A stretch of DNA of 64,000 nucleotides from Thozetella sp. PMI_491. Lineage: Eukaryota; Ascomycota; Sordariomycetes; Chaetosphaeriales; Chaetosphaeriaceae. Location: assembly GCA_021432635.1 (NCBI GenBank), contig MU270056.1, positions 549,656 through 613,655 of the forward strand, in the 5' to 3' direction. Position numbers and translations under genes: made by a program. The notes beneath the pieces were generated by a model that had not been told where the DNA came from, searched no databases, and saw only the letters and a program-made list of their open reading frames with translations. This document shows, in pieces, positions 21,811 to 34,286 of the stretch. The stretch's first letter is position 1. Each line of letters opens with the position of its first letter.

Positions 21811-22508
21811 CTAGTCGGTGCTGCCGTAGGGGTTGGGTGCCATGTAATCCGAGTCTGCCCTCGTTCACGTTGTTAGCACTCTTCCCATCACAAAAGCAGG
21901 GAAGCTATAGGCGACCAATATACCAACACCGAGTGTTTGCACAACTGTACAAAGGGGTACGTAGGAGGGGGGAAAACAATAAAAGGGGTAAGCGGGGCAG
22001 GGTGCATGTTTGTGGTACAAAGAACACAGTACTCACTGTTTGGTTGGCCGCGAGCTATCCGGCGGGGAATCGGCGCATTGTAAGGATCTTTCCAGTTGAT
22101 GAAGTTCCATGGAGGCTGTCTTTTGAGGCCGACTGGCTTTTCTGCCTCCTGGGGAGGCCATTCCACATTATCGTCGCAACGAGGGAAAGCAATAGCCGTA
22201 TGGGGGAGGGCCTGCAGCTCGACCGTCTGCTCGCCGACAGGGGCTCGCTCGTTCGCCGGTCGTATGTTTTCAACATGCTGCCCAGCAACGGAAAAAACCC
22301 GCCCCTTGCGTCTATTCCCATCATCGATCTCACGCCGAGCCGCCAAAAGGCGGCAGTAGAAGATGAGCCAGATCACGAGAATGAGTACTATGACCGTAAC
22401 GACGATGGCGGCGATCTCCGCCGGGGTGAGAGGTCCGGAGGGCCCTCCTAGAGAGCGGTCCGGATTGGTTGCCTTGGGAACCTCCGGTTCCTGTGTCTGA
22501 GTTGACAT
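21811..22508 (-). CDS. Small single-pass membrane protein, unknown function
   Basis: Two exons, 22508-22037 and 21854-21811, give 171 residues. The join uses donor GTGAGT and acceptor ctgcag and reads GQPN-NSDYMAPNPYG, ending STD. Without the splice the frame would run on to 21888 with low-quality sequence. The N-terminal 28 residues are polar. One strong hydrophobic helix follows (AEIAAIVVTVIVLILVIWLI, about 30-49), then Cys-Arg and a basic stretch, so the long C-terminal part is probably cytosolic. That part contains WPPQEAEKP and PPWNFINWKDP. There is no signal peptide. No family is recognised. The second exon is a manual prediction but keeps the frame and ends cleanly. Confidence 0.6.
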
Positions 22509-24788
22509 TTTGGCTTCGGGCCTTTTGGGGCAGTCTGTACATCATACAGACAGAGGGGTTAGCATTTCGGCTTAAAAGGAACGACAACAAGCTAAAGATC
22601 GTCGAGCAGATGACACGTACGCCTCGAGGAGATGGACGATAGTTCTTCACAGCGAGGCAGATGATTTCGATGCCGGGGAGGTGGTGCGCTGTGGGAGTCT
22701 AGACAGAATGGGACAAGAAGAAGGAACGCAGGTCAATTGGGGACTGCCTCGCCGGAGGGGTTCAGGTGCCTCTTCAGACGTCTGGAAGAGAGAACGAAGG
22801 CTTAGTTAATCACGCGAAAAAATGGAGCCGAATAGAAGGGGAAAATTGAAGGAACGACCGAGAGGAATCTATGCAGCATAAGAGGGTAGGCCGTGCCTGA
22901 CCTGATTGTACGAGTTAGACGGGCTAAACGGGCTCGGTGGGACGGCCCGAGGAGAGGGTAGACGGGCAATGGCAATTTAGCTCTGTTGCCTAATACCAGT
23001 GGAAAAGGTGAACAATGCCAACTGTGCTTGTGAAGATATCCGGGCTGGTGGAGAGAGCCGGGGTGAGGCTCGTCGTCGCGTGCCGTCTGCCTACCGCCGC
23101 AAGTTCAGATGCTACTTGTACAGAGAGCGCAAATATGTAGGAATAGCCGAGAAATATAAGGCATGGGAGCGAGAGAACCCCCACGATATACGATATATAC
23201 ATGATACTATGGAAACCAAAATGTGTTATGTTAACTGCGGCAGCCGTATGCTCTCGTCCCCGCTCAAGGCTCCGGATTCGCAGTTCAAAGGAGGTCCTCC
23301 GAGAGGACGGCTTGCTGTGGAACGTTGAATACCGTGCCAATAGGAAAGAATTTGTTCCCGTACCGAGAGTGACCTAAAATAGCAAGAGTTGCATTCGAAG
23401 GCCATTTAATGACAAAGACTCCAAGCACCCAACGTTCGCACCCCAGGGTATATACACACTAGCAGTAGCTACTACTTGAAAGCTGATCAGATCCTAGTAT
23501 AATGGTTTCCCCACTAAACCGCAATCCTATTCGGGTTTCTAAAGGAGAATAGGAAAAGAAAAGAAAGAAAAGAGAAAAAAATAGCACACCGTATCAGAGA
23601 GAGGAGAACTCTGCTACATGAGATCACTCTATCTTCACAACTGAAGCCGTCCTCGCTGTGTTGCAGCCAAGACATGGGCTGCCAACACCCAGATAGAATC
23701 ACAACACCCTGCGACCTCTTACCAAACCGAGGCTTTTTCTCTTCCAGCGGGCGACACCGACGGGTGGCACAGGTGCCCCCCCGGCCTGCAACGACCCGGA
23801 TGCAAACTGGCGCGTGTGAGATCTGTGCCAATCCCCGGCTTTGCTGCGAGATGAATGCTAGATTCTGCGTCGATCTGACACATCATACTCATCTCATCGC
23901 CGTTCTGTGGCATGAAACGGGCCGGGGTAGCTAGGCTTCTCATCCTCGCCGCTGTGCACAATGACCTAGACACATGTGTCTTAACAGTGGTTCACACATC
24001 GCTTACTCAAGTTGGAGAAGTCTTGGAGGCATATAAGTAGAATTATGCATGTTTCCGGTTCGAAGACTCTCGCTGAACACCTCTGGAGGTCTTGGAAACA
24101 GGAGATCTGGGGGGCTGGTGGAAACATTCATCGAGCGCTAACTGCATCACCCCCCGCTGTCCAAAGATGGCAAACGTTCGCTATGGGGCACAACTACGCA
24201 GTACAAAGTCTCACGGACAACCGGACGAAGGTATTCTCCGTACGACAAGATGCTGTGCTGCTGTTTCTCGATGCATCCATCTGTCTTGGTGCGGTAGCTA
24301 CGTTTAGCTGGCAGGCCGGGCCTAGGAAACTTGCTACACTTGTTTCACCAACCCCATTCTGTTGGATGGGTTCAGCGACTACTACCTGGAGAAATCTGTC
24401 AGACGTGTCGATGAGCAATTAGGCAGCGGGATCTTTCTATAGGTGGGTGGAGGAAGTCGAGGGCTAGATCGTTCACTGCAGACAGCAAAACGTACAAGTG
24501 ACTGAATAAGTGCCAACGCCATGCCTAGGCAACCAATACAAACGCCATTCTCATGCAAACTATCTATATCATGGCAGCTACACCTATTCGGAATTCTTTG
24601 TGCCAAACCTGGTGGGAACCGTCGTGGCTAGCTCTTCTATATTTCACCATCTAATGGTACCTCCACCGTGAGCCGATGCCGAAAAGCAGAAAGGATAGGA
24701 AAACAGTGAGGAATTCGATTGAGACGCCCTCTTTCTTTACACAGGAAAACCACCAACGCCAATACGCCGCCTCCCGGAGCAAGCAGAC
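22509..24788. other. Intergenic region, no supported gene
   Basis: It holds the promoter of the small membrane-protein gene and the 3' end of the P450 gene. Open frames here, such as 24012-24422 (+) and 23514-23831 (-), resemble no family I recognise and lack coding-like composition. An open stretch flanked by splice-like motifs at 22650-22714 (-) is discussed in the findings. Confidence 0.45.
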
Positions 24789-26679
24789 TCAAGCAGGTGT
24801 CATGGTAACCATGCAGCTCGGCATGGTGGCGGCAAGAGCCACTTGGAAGCGGAACTGGCCGTCGTCCCGGCCTTGGATGCTCTTGAACCGCTGGAACACC
24901 CGGAAGAGCGTGAACGCCAGCTGCGTGAGGGCGAACTGCTGGCCGACGCATATCCTCGGCCCGCCGCTGAAGGGAGTGTACTCCCACCTGCCGTGACACG
25001 CACTTGTCAGCAATGTTTTGGGCCCGGCAAACCCAATTAGGTGAAGTGGCCTGGAATGGGGGGACGGTGGATAAGACTCACATGATAGATCGGAACCGCG
25101 GTTCCTCCCACCGCTCCGGCCGGAACTCCTCAGCGTCCTCGCCGTACACCTCCTTGTTCCGGTGCATGCTAAAGCTCGACCACCTCACGGCCGTGCCTTT
25201 GGGGATGAGTATGGGCTGGGAGCCGTCCGGACCGCCGCCCAGCGGCAATACCGTGTCCCTTGCGGCCTCCCTGCTGTTCGCAGCGATTGGCGAGGCAAGA
25301 CGAAGGGCTGCAGGGATGTTAGTCTGGAGGTTCCCCTTCTTATGTACGTATACGTATTTCCAGGGCTTTATGACAAGAAAAAAGAACACCCACCCTCCTT
25401 GATCACATTATTGAGGTACTTCATGTTCTTGAGCTGTTCCCACGAAGGATCCGTCTCTCCGAGCGCCTCGATTTCGGCCCGCAGCTGGGTCACGGCGTTG
25501 GGGTGGTGCGACAGGAACCAGAAGCAGCTGGTCAGGCTGCTGGAGGTGGTATCGCGGCCGGCGATGATGACGGACAGGATCTGGTCGATGATGTAAGCCT
25601 CGGACGCGCCCGACTTCAGCATCACGTCCAAGAAGACATAGTCGCGGTCGGCCGCTCCGGGTTTCTTCTCGGCCACGGCCTTGCGCAGATAGAAGCCCAG
25701 GTACCCGCGCATGCGCTGCGCCGCCGCGTTGATCCTGGGATGGGGCAGCTTCTGCAGTAGCGGGCCCAGGCGCGCGCGGTTTCCGGAGTTGGTGCTCGAG
25801 GTATCAAAGTCGTGCAGGAACTGCCGGGCTTCAGGCGAGACATCCCGTAGCAGGTTGGTGGAGTAGCCCAGCATGAAGTCGGTCGACGCGTCCATGCTCA
25901 GGGCCTGGAGCAGCTGCTTCATGTCAAAGGTCGAGCCATCCTTGGGAATGCGGTCCATCAGGTTGCCGATGTGGCGATCGAAGCAGGCGAGGTCGGCCAC
26001 TTGGTTCCGCACGAAGGACGGCCGGATCAGGGCGCGGGCATCGTGCCAGTCCTGGCCGTTGCTGGAGAAGATGCTCTTCTCGCCGAGGATGGGGCGCACC
26101 GCGTACAGGCGCGGGCCCCCGATCGGCCAGTCGTCGAACTTCTTGGAGAGGATCGTCTTGAGGTTCTCGGGTTCGTCTACCCGCGTCCAAGGTTAGCAAC
26201 TGTCTTAAGCGGAGGGAGGGGTTGCGACTGTGTAGGTGTCGATTAACCGGGAAGCCGTAATAGGCAACCTCGATTCGGAACTACGTACTTGTCATGAGGA
26301 TGGTGCGGCCGAGGAGGTTTACATAGTAGGTATTGCCAAAGCGCTCGAACGACTGCTTGTAGAAGTGGGGCATGCGGTACTCCCTCATGGCCGCTAGGCT
26401 CTGCTTCAAAAAGTCGATGCCGAGGATGGGGTCCTTGAGAGGGGCAACGGAGATGGTACCGCACTTGAGCTCCTTGCGCTTCGCTTCGTACCGGGCGCGG
26501 CCGGCATAGTGCCTCGAGAGCAGGAGGAGCACGCCGGCGGCAGCGAGCCCGCGCGCCGTGGCGGTCGGCGACGCAGCCGGACCGGCGGCCCAGGGTGTGA
26601 CAAGCGTGCCGTGGACCGCCCAGTACATGAGGGGGTACAGCAGCACCGAGGCGAGCCTGTACCACATGCCGAGCTCCAT
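24789..26679 (-). CDS. Cytochrome P450, CYP52-like (alkane/fatty-acid hydroxylase type)
   Basis: Four exons, 26679-26289, 26176-25394, 25307-25082 and 24987-24789, encode 532 residues, a normal length for a microsomal P450. The N-terminus is hydrophobic and anchors the protein in the endoplasmic reticulum. The I-helix motif AGRDTTSSSLT is near residue 335. The ExxR motif is EALR, with its Glu in exon 2 and the Ala codon split by the intron. FRPERWEEP is near 452-460, and the heme signature PFSGGPRICVGQ has its cysteine near 480. The heme-loop sequence and the overall pattern resemble the CYP52 group, whose members hydroxylate alkanes or fatty acids. Substrate and exact subfamily cannot be set from sequence alone. 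The start at 26679 was chosen because it begins a typical anchor (MELGMWYRLASVLLYPLMYW). No neighbouring secondary-metabolism gene is present. Confidence 0.88.
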
Positions 26680-26867
26680 GGTTGGTTTCGATCCCGCCCC
26701 TTGCGGCTCTGTTGTTGGCCTGTTGGTTGCTCCTTCCTTTTGGCCCCCGTTGTGATTTCCAACCTCGATCTGGGTAACACTGGCTGCTTTGAATGGGGAA
26801 TGGAAACTCGCGAGGAAACGAGAAACGACTGCACCTAGCCGCAAACAGCAGAGGTCGGTCGCCTTTC

Positions 26868-26873
26868 TTTATA
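26868..26873 (-). promoter_or_regulatory. TATAAA box upstream of the P450 gene
   Basis: TATAAA on the minus strand lies about 190 bases before the P450 start codon. A TATA box fits an inducible gene of this kind. It is a short match and could be chance. Confidence 0.4.
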
Positions 26874-27744
26874 GCAGTGTGGGCACCGACGCTCTCAAGA
26901 CGTCCGAGGGGTAATTTTCATGTGTTAGTGGCTGGGGTCCGCCACCCGGTGATCAATTCGCCCTCCGTCACAGCGGGAGGAGGAGGGGGGAGGACTTGGA
27001 TGGAACGTCCCGCTCGCGTAAACGGCGCGCGCGTGAGACCAAGCGGCGCAAAGATGGCCGAAAGGAGGTCCGATGCCACGACACGCTAATTTTCGCCCAA
27101 ATATGCGAGGTATTGCACACCACGAAATGGGCGCCTATCAGAGGGCCTGGCCGAGAGGAGAAACTTGGGCGGGGGAGGGGGGTTTGGCCAAGTGTCGGCA
27201 AGGAGGCCCCAAAAGTCTTCTTTGTCGGGCCGTCCGAAGTATAAGGAGTACAGGAGGACCAAGCGAACTCCAAGGTTGTACTGTAGTAGGGCTGCGAGGA
27301 TCCCTGCAGGGCCAAGCCGATGAGCTGGGCCACGAGTCGGGTATGTGGTTCGCCCGTTTTAGCCTCTCCTTTGCTTAGGATGGTCCATACTATGTACATC
27401 GAGGGAGAGAGCATCGTGAGACCCTCCTCTTTGCCCTCGCTCGCCCTTTGCCCTTCCTTTGGCACTCTGCCGGCATGCTACGCATCCCACGGGATCCCAC
27501 AGCTCAGGGCGAGGACGAGGGGAACAAAGCCGACAGAGTTTCCCCCCGCCACCGAGCATATTGGCAGAGGGTCTGACTTCTGGGTCAGCTCGGCAGCGAC
27601 AAGAACAGCGCGCGCCAGCCAGCCACACGTACGGCGCCTACACTAGGGCCACACCTTGGCGAGCTTAGTCGGATTCTAGCTTGGTCCGATATGCTTGGTG
27701 TGGGAGCAATGCGTACATTGCTACTACGACTACTACTACCACTG

Positions 27745-27761
27745 CTAGGTACAGTACCTAG
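27745..27761. repeat. Perfect 17-bp palindrome (ctaggtac-a-gtacctag)
   Basis: Two 8-base arms are exact inverted copies around one central base. Similar taggtacc or acctaggta motifs recur in other intergenic parts of the window, for example near 7620-7645 and 32935-32945. Confidence 0.8.
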
Positions 27762-28831
27762 TTACTGATTACTACCTTACCTTATGTAGGCTTGCAAGGT
27801 GATATGCTGCTCAGTAATTATACTCCTTACATGGAAAACGCTAGCTGCATTGCTCGCCTCTTTCTAATCCCTCCAACGTGCTGAACTCTCCTTTCCTTTC
27901 CTGGAATCCCTAGCCCAGGCAACAGGTATACACCTGCAGAGAATAGCAGTGCGGGACTGCGGCCAAGCGGCGCATGACGACTGCGTGGGGCCTCGGCTGA
28001 GCTGCAACAAATAGCAAGGTGCGGGGGAGTGGAGGGAGACGCGGGAAAGGCCCTTGCTCTCTCCTTCTCTCCGCTATGTAAGCCCGAATGAAGGAACCAC
28101 CCGTAAACCCCAGGGTTGTGGGTCAGAATAGCGGGTTGTGTACGAAGTAAGCCGCAAAGCTGGGCTATAGCCAAGTTTTAAACGATTAGGTGATCACCCG
28201 CAGCCCAGTCTTTGCGGCGGCCGATCTCCTGCGTGCACCGTTTTGACCTCAAGTGCTGATCTAAGACACCATGGTAAGCAGCTGAAGCTGCACTCTACAT
28301 CTCCATATGGCATCGTCGCATACAGGCAGGCACTATACCTTCACCCAAGCCCGATTATGTGTCGACTCTCAAATAAACTAATGCTTTCCCGTTTGCTCGG
28401 CGATATTGAGGGAGCAGAATATAGAAAGTATGCTAATCTCTGTTCAGCCCACCGGAGAGCAAGCTCTGGCAAATGGAGAGGCTGCCTGTCTCGCTCGAGG
28501 TAACTAAGTACCTATGTTTGGTCATGATGGTCATAACAATGCAGCAGCCAGAAATCCATCCACTGGTAACAAACACAGCTTTTCCCTTGACCATCAGTCC
28601 TGATATCCCTTCCGGATACTCCCGAGCGCCTTATCCGTATATGCATAGCCCGATCGTGCATGTGTGCGCGCACGCAGAAAAAAAGCCAGAAAAAGAACAA
28701 CAACAAAAAAGCATGTGCTTGTCCAAACGCCTGCCAATGCCAATTACAGCAATGAAGCTTCCCGCCCTTTCCTAAAGACCTAATGCATGGCAACGATTGC
28801 CGGCTCACAGCACACTCCAATACGTCTCTTC

Positions 28832-30943
28832 CTAAGAAGCCGGGTTTCCGCGCCATGCCGCATTCGTCGTGGCTTTCTTCCGCAGCGATGCCCGCCGGGC
28901 TTGAGGGTATGATCCACGGTCCCTGGCCCTACCGGCGGCCGGCGCATCACCCCAGTACGAGACCGGCGTGGACACGGCCACCTGCTCGCTCTGGTGGCGG
29001 TTGTGGCCCTTGGGCACCGGCAGGTAGGTGTTATCTAGGCTGTGGCGCGTCTGGATCATCAAGTCGTCGGCCTGCACTGGTCTCGTCGGCGAGCTGCCGT
29101 CGCTGCCCGAGTGGTCGAGTGCCTTCCCCTTCTCGTGGAGCTCGCCACCCCTCCTGCGCTTCCGCAGCAAGGCAGGGCCGCCCGCGGCGGCAAAATTGCG
29201 GATGTCAGAGAGGCGGTCCGAGGCCGTCTTATCGGTCGTCTCGTCCATGCCCAATACAATCGCGCCGGCCACCATGGCGATGACAAAGACAATGGTTAGG
29301 ATATATGCGCCAGCTTTGTCTCCAGCCGAAATGGCCCTGGTGTAGATTTCGGTGATGCTCGTGCCGCCCGAGCTGCCGCCGCCAGATCCGCCCGCGCTCG
29401 GGTCGCCCACGCTGGTGCCGCCGGTGTCGTTGGTCACAGGAGTCCGGACTTCTTGGATTATGTTGGCAAGCACCACTTCCATTGCCGCCATCTGCTGGCC
29501 GACCCCGGTCGTGCCGTCCCACTTGCCATTGTCGGTCCACCGCAGCCCGCACATGCGCTTGTTGTCACCACCGGTGCACTGGCTCGCCGCCGCCTTGGCC
29601 GACGACTCGAGGAGGGGCTTGATGCGCTCGAATGTCCAAGGCGCCCACTTCGTAGTCGCTGCCATCCACCGCGACAAGTAAGCCTTGAAGCTCTGCTGGT
29701 CGAGATCGCAGAGGTTGACGGGCTCGCAGGCGACCTCGGTCATGATATCGCTTTTGTCGCCGGTGAAAAACACCATGGTTCCGTTCAGCAACCCGTCGAC
29801 CCGCTCCCGCCATTTCTCTCGCTCTGCCCCCGTGCTGTAGTTGTACATGGCAGCTGCGCCAAGGAGGAAGGACCCCGCGTTGTAGGTCCACTGGTAGGGT
29901 GTGATGTTGGAGCAGTTGTCGATGTGGGCACCGTCATAGAGATACCACGAGTCCAGATTGAGCAGCCCGGCCTGGACCGTCCAGTCCCATGTTTTCTCGG
30001 CCCATTCGGCGTACGAGTTGTTCCCAGTGTACAGCGCGAGCCGCGCGCCGATGTTGAAGAAACACCCTTGCGAGATGGTATTCTTATAGTCAAAGCCTAG
30101 CCACGCGGTCCCGTCAGTCCATGTTTAGCACTCTCAAACTTCTGCCTGAGCCGCTTACCGTTGTTCCAAGTGAAAATCTGCCAACGGAGGCCGCCACCGC
30201 AGTTTCCGGGATCCCATCGCGACGCCTGGGTGTTGAAGACAGCCTGTGCGAGCGCCAACCACTGCGGCTTCTTGGCGGGGGGATTTGGAAAGTTGTACTC
30301 GGCTGCCGACATGACAGCCATGCCCCAGAAGCCCTGGTCGTCATTGCCTTCGGTCAGGGTCTGGTTGGAGGGCATGTAGTCGATCGTCTCCCCGACTTGG
30401 AAGAGCAGCCCTTCTGTCGTGTCGTTGTTCCACCTGGTGTCGCCCGTGTAGTCTACGAGGCTGTTAGCAATCCGTGGTCTCTCGTTCCCTATCTTGAGGT
30501 CGGCGGTGGTGGTGAACATACACCAGTAGTCGATGAGCGCTCCCATGAGCGCACCAGCTTCCCACCCTAGTCGCTTGACGGTCAGCCAAGAGCTACTCGG
30601 TAACCCGGAAACATTGGCATAGCTCGAATGAGCCTGATACCAGGGCGCGAGTAGATCTCACAGTAGTATGGGTTCGGCAAAAGACCTGGGATTCCTCCCG
30701 GTTGGTTGCCGGTATAGAATGACATCATGTCATCCGCCATGTCTTTGGCTGCCAGCTTCAGGGAATCTAGCGGCGTGTTAGTTGCCCCATTGTGCGACGA
30801 CGCTGCTGTCGTGCCTTTCGCCACTCACCGGTGGAATTGAAGTCCAAGGTGTAGGCGGCTTCTACGCCGCTTTGCCCGGTTGCCAGCAGCCATGAGGCTG
30901 CGCAGCTGAGGGCAAGAGCATTGCGGCGCCACCAACCCCGCAT
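28832..30943 (-). CDS. GH76 mannan endo-1,6-alpha-mannosidase (Dfg5/Dcw1 type)
   Basis: Five exons, 30943-30829, 30766-30662, 30566-30522, 30452-30159 and 30096-28832, encode 607 residues. The family acts at the fungal surface on the mannan core of GPI anchors and helps move mannoproteins to the wall. A signal peptide is present ([20 protein letters not shown]). Joins restore conserved blocks: [28 protein letters not shown] and [21 protein letters not shown]. The catalytic acid pair is visible in [19 protein letters not shown]. The glycine-rich linker after residue 450 leads to one transmembrane helix ([20 protein letters not shown]) and a basic tail of about 120 residues, so the protein is anchored by a helix instead of a GPI signal. 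The third exon has 45 bases. Confidence 0.9.
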
Positions 30944-33900
30944 CGTCGCTGTGCGAAGGGTCCAGGCAAAAGAGGTGAGCCCTGCAGTTGTCGATTACAT
31001 GGGCGGCTAAGAGAAGACGAAGGGAGCCGGCGGGAGAGAGGGAAGAAGAAACGTCGAGAAGCAGTCTCAAGAAGCCAAAAAAAGAAGCCGTAGGCCCAAA
31101 AAAAATGAAACAAAGACAAGGAGTTCGAAGCTGTCTTTGGGGTTTTTTTGGGCTCAGTTGCAAAAGGATGAGACGCCTGGGACGAACTGAACCTTTCAAC
31201 TCAAGCGAATCCCGGATCGATGTGGGGACCCAAATATGTCAGCCACCATTGCCTGGTAGCCGCTTAGGTCGAAGGTTGGCTGTAGCTTCCGTGATGGGAG
31301 CGCCCGATTCGTTGGGCTTACAGTGTCCCAGTGGGCGTGCGGGGGCAGGCGCTGGGCGATGGCCGGGGAGGAAGGAAAGGGGGAGGGGCCTTTTGGAGGG
31401 GCGCCCAAGTTGCTGGACTGGTAGCGGGCCCTGGCTGCGTTAGTGGCATACCATACCACGCATACCACGCGGGTTGTTACTCCGACTGACCCTTGTGCTG
31501 GTCCGATGATGGCTGAATACGAGGACAGGGCTACCACAAACGGGTCCCGGTCTTCTCGAACGGTAAGCTTGGGGGGGGGGGGACAGGACAAGGGGAGACG
31601 AGAGGGGCGTTGCGCTGGCAATACGAGGGAACGATTCGAGCAGGGGAAGAAGAACGGGCAAGTCGGCAACACTAATTGACCAGAGCAGGCGATTGCGAGC
31701 TCCTCTTTATTTGCCTTTTCGCTTGTGATGGGGACACGCGCCGGCGCTGGTTGGAACTTTGGCGTTTGACGACAAAACAACAGGCCGCGTGGAACGACGG
31801 GTAATGACGCCGCCCAACCTTGCAAGTTTGTTTCGAGCGATACCTGGAGCTAGGGAAAGTTGAAACCAGAAAGCCAGTGGGCATAGCCAACAACACTCCT
31901 GCTCGCATCCTTGCGTGACGTTGCGGCCCCTTTCAACAGAGTTGGAGGCTGTTGGCCATTGGCCATCTCCCTCCTCATCCAGGCCGTCGGGCGCGGCATT
32001 GCTTTCTGCCCCGACCCTGGCCTGCGCTGGCAAAAAAGGGCCTGGATCGGTTGACAGGGCAAGCTTGCGGGTCTGCAGGGATGTCCGACATAGCTACATG
32101 GTAGCATTGACGTCGTTCATCTGCGAGGCCACGACTCCATCCTGGACCCGTCCAAAGCTTGGCAGAGGAATCCCAAAGGCAGACATCGGCTGGCAGAAAA
32201 CCCCCCAACGTGATCTCTTTTGCTGAGAGTTCGGCGCGCCTGCTGCTATGGAAGGGCTGAAGGGTTGAAGGGGACGTTTGTTGGCCGAGCCCCATGGCAT
32301 GTGTCGCAAAGTCCCCGCCGTACACGGCCAACGTCGCCAAGACCCTTCTAAAGGAGCTGCAAAGGCGGATGGACGGCACGGCCAGAACGCTCTCCATTGC
32401 CCACGCCACTTTGCTGGTCGACTTCGTATCGACACAACCCCCACCGCATCACCCCATCAAGCTCGCATCGCCGAGACGAAGCCGTACTCGGTAGAGGAGT
32501 GCCTTTTGGGCACATTTACTACGTATGGGTCAAATGCAGTCAGCAGTGCCGCGGGACTGGCATCGCGGAGATAGTCCGATGCGCAGAAGCTAGAGTTTAA
32601 CGTTGGTGCTATTACGGAGCAACTAATAAACTACCTTATACCTTACTGTTCCCTAGGGCAAACTTCTGCCCGAGGTGTGTCCGGTTTGTTGTGGCCGCGA
32701 ACTCATTATCGGCTAACTACTGTGTACAGGTGGCGCTAATTAGCTCCTATCGGATTTGCCCAGGGCTGTGCAGCCGCCTGTGTTGCTCGCGAGGGCCTAG
32801 TCGGTGCGAGTGTGCAATGAAAAGTCCGCCCCGCCGATCACGAGGAATTTGGATGAGATTGATCTCCATGACAGCAGACATGTGGGCACAACATGATGTG
32901 TGCAATGTCTCGCCCGAACAAGCTGTACTGTAGATAGGTACCTACTTCGTATGACCTGCATTGCAAACTTGGGTCTAGGTTCCGACTCGCCCAGCCCCGG
33001 TCGCCCCTTCTTCCCCCACCTCCTGACGACCTGTCAAGTCGACTCTTTAGAGGAGCTTTGGTGTGCGACACACACACACACACACGCCAGTCACGACCGA
33101 ACTGGGGAGGAGGCAAGGCTCAGCCGCCCCCATTTCCCAAATCGGGGCGGAACTGCGGGAAAAGAGTTCAGGTTGCTTCGAGGCTGAATAAGGCAAGGCC
33201 CCAGAAAGTTCGACGTGGAAACGAAGAATCCAACCACGGCGGCTCCCCTACTACCCCGTTCAAGAGTATGGCGTGGCCTGGCGAGTCATGGAGTCATGGA
33301 GTCATGGCCCATTGTGCGTCTCCCCTTGTGCTGTATTTTGAAACGCAATCTCGACCCGGGACCAACTGTGACGACGAGATCTCTTTCTCTGTCAGACCCC
33401 AATTGACATTATCTCAGTGGAAGACAGACGTGCCGTCTCACCCAAGCCTGTCTTAGTCATATTATAGATAATACCTTTTTACTTTTCTTCCCCTTCCTTT
33501 TCTTGGCCGTCTCTGACGCCTCTCGCTCTCGACCTGGCTGCACCGTGACACCACAGCAGTAGATACTGGAAGGATTCTGCCGCCTTTACGGACGAATCCG
33601 GCCTTTAAGGAAGGCAGCGAAGTCGTCCTCTTGTACATTCGAGGCACTGCAGGCTTGCCCGCTCGGCTACTGCCGCTGCTGCTGGGCTGCTTGGCCCAGA
33701 ATCCGGGGTACCACGCTAAGCACTTGGGGACTCGCTCGCCTCCAGTGTCCACTCCCCCCTCCTACCCTCCCACCCTACTACCCTCCTACAGTCGGCCGGT
33801 CTCGCCCACTGGCCACTGGGCCAGCCGCCTCTTTTCCCGCTGCCGCCCCTTGCACGCACCCGCCCGTTGCGGCGATTGACGACACTCGCTTCCCTCTCGC

Positions 33901-34286
33901 ATCCCCCCGACGGGACAGAACCGAATCGAGCAAGCACGTGGTGTCTGCATCTAAACACCACGCGACTGGACAATTGCCACGAGAACCGAGATCAACTCGA
34001 TCCCCCCCTTTTCTTCTCTCTCCATCTTTCTCTGTTGCCCTCTCGGCCCGGCTTCCTTTCGCCGCTGCCTGCTGGTCATCGTCATCTCCCGGCCGGACCT
34101 CCCACCAGCCTCGCCGGAACAGTCAGGAATTCCTAAACCCCTCGCAGGGCCACTTCGACGATCCTCCCCTCCTCCCATTTCCGTACCGCCAGACGGGACA
34201 CCTACACGTATAGGCATACACGCACACGCACACGCACGCCAAGTCACGACTCGCGATATCCCCTCGCCCCGCAAAAACCGCCCGCC
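30944..34286. other. Intergenic region between the GH76 and EAF genes
   Basis: These are divergent promoters over 3.3 kb. It contains a 12-base G run near 31571, a dinucleotide repeat at 33068-33085, three tandem copies of gagtcatg near 33283-33306, and a pyrimidine-rich leader before the EAF start. A 209-codon open frame at 31196-31825 (-) has low-complexity composition and is not believed to be a gene. Confidence 0.45.
33068..33085. repeat. (AC)9 microsatellite
   Basis: Nine uninterrupted AC units lie in an intergenic region. Confidence 0.9.

Larger units (their letters stand above)
26680..28831. other. Intergenic region between the P450 and GH76 genes
   Basis: It carries the P450 promoter and the GH76 3' end. 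It includes short cta/tac-rich simple sequence near 27719-27740 and a perfect 17-base palindrome at 27745-27761. No gene is supported. Confidence 0.5.

Noticed and set aside
23488-23545. tRNA-like A-box (tagtataatgg) near 23496
   Set aside because: No matching B-box, T-arm or acceptor stem could be found downstream, so no cloverleaf forms.
24012-24422. 136-codon open frame downstream of the P450 gene
   Set aside because: Composition looks random and no homologous family is recognised. It could be revisited with transcript data.
31196-31825. 209-codon open frame upstream of the GH76 gene
   Set aside because: Pro/Ser-rich random composition, no domain, and position in a promoter region.
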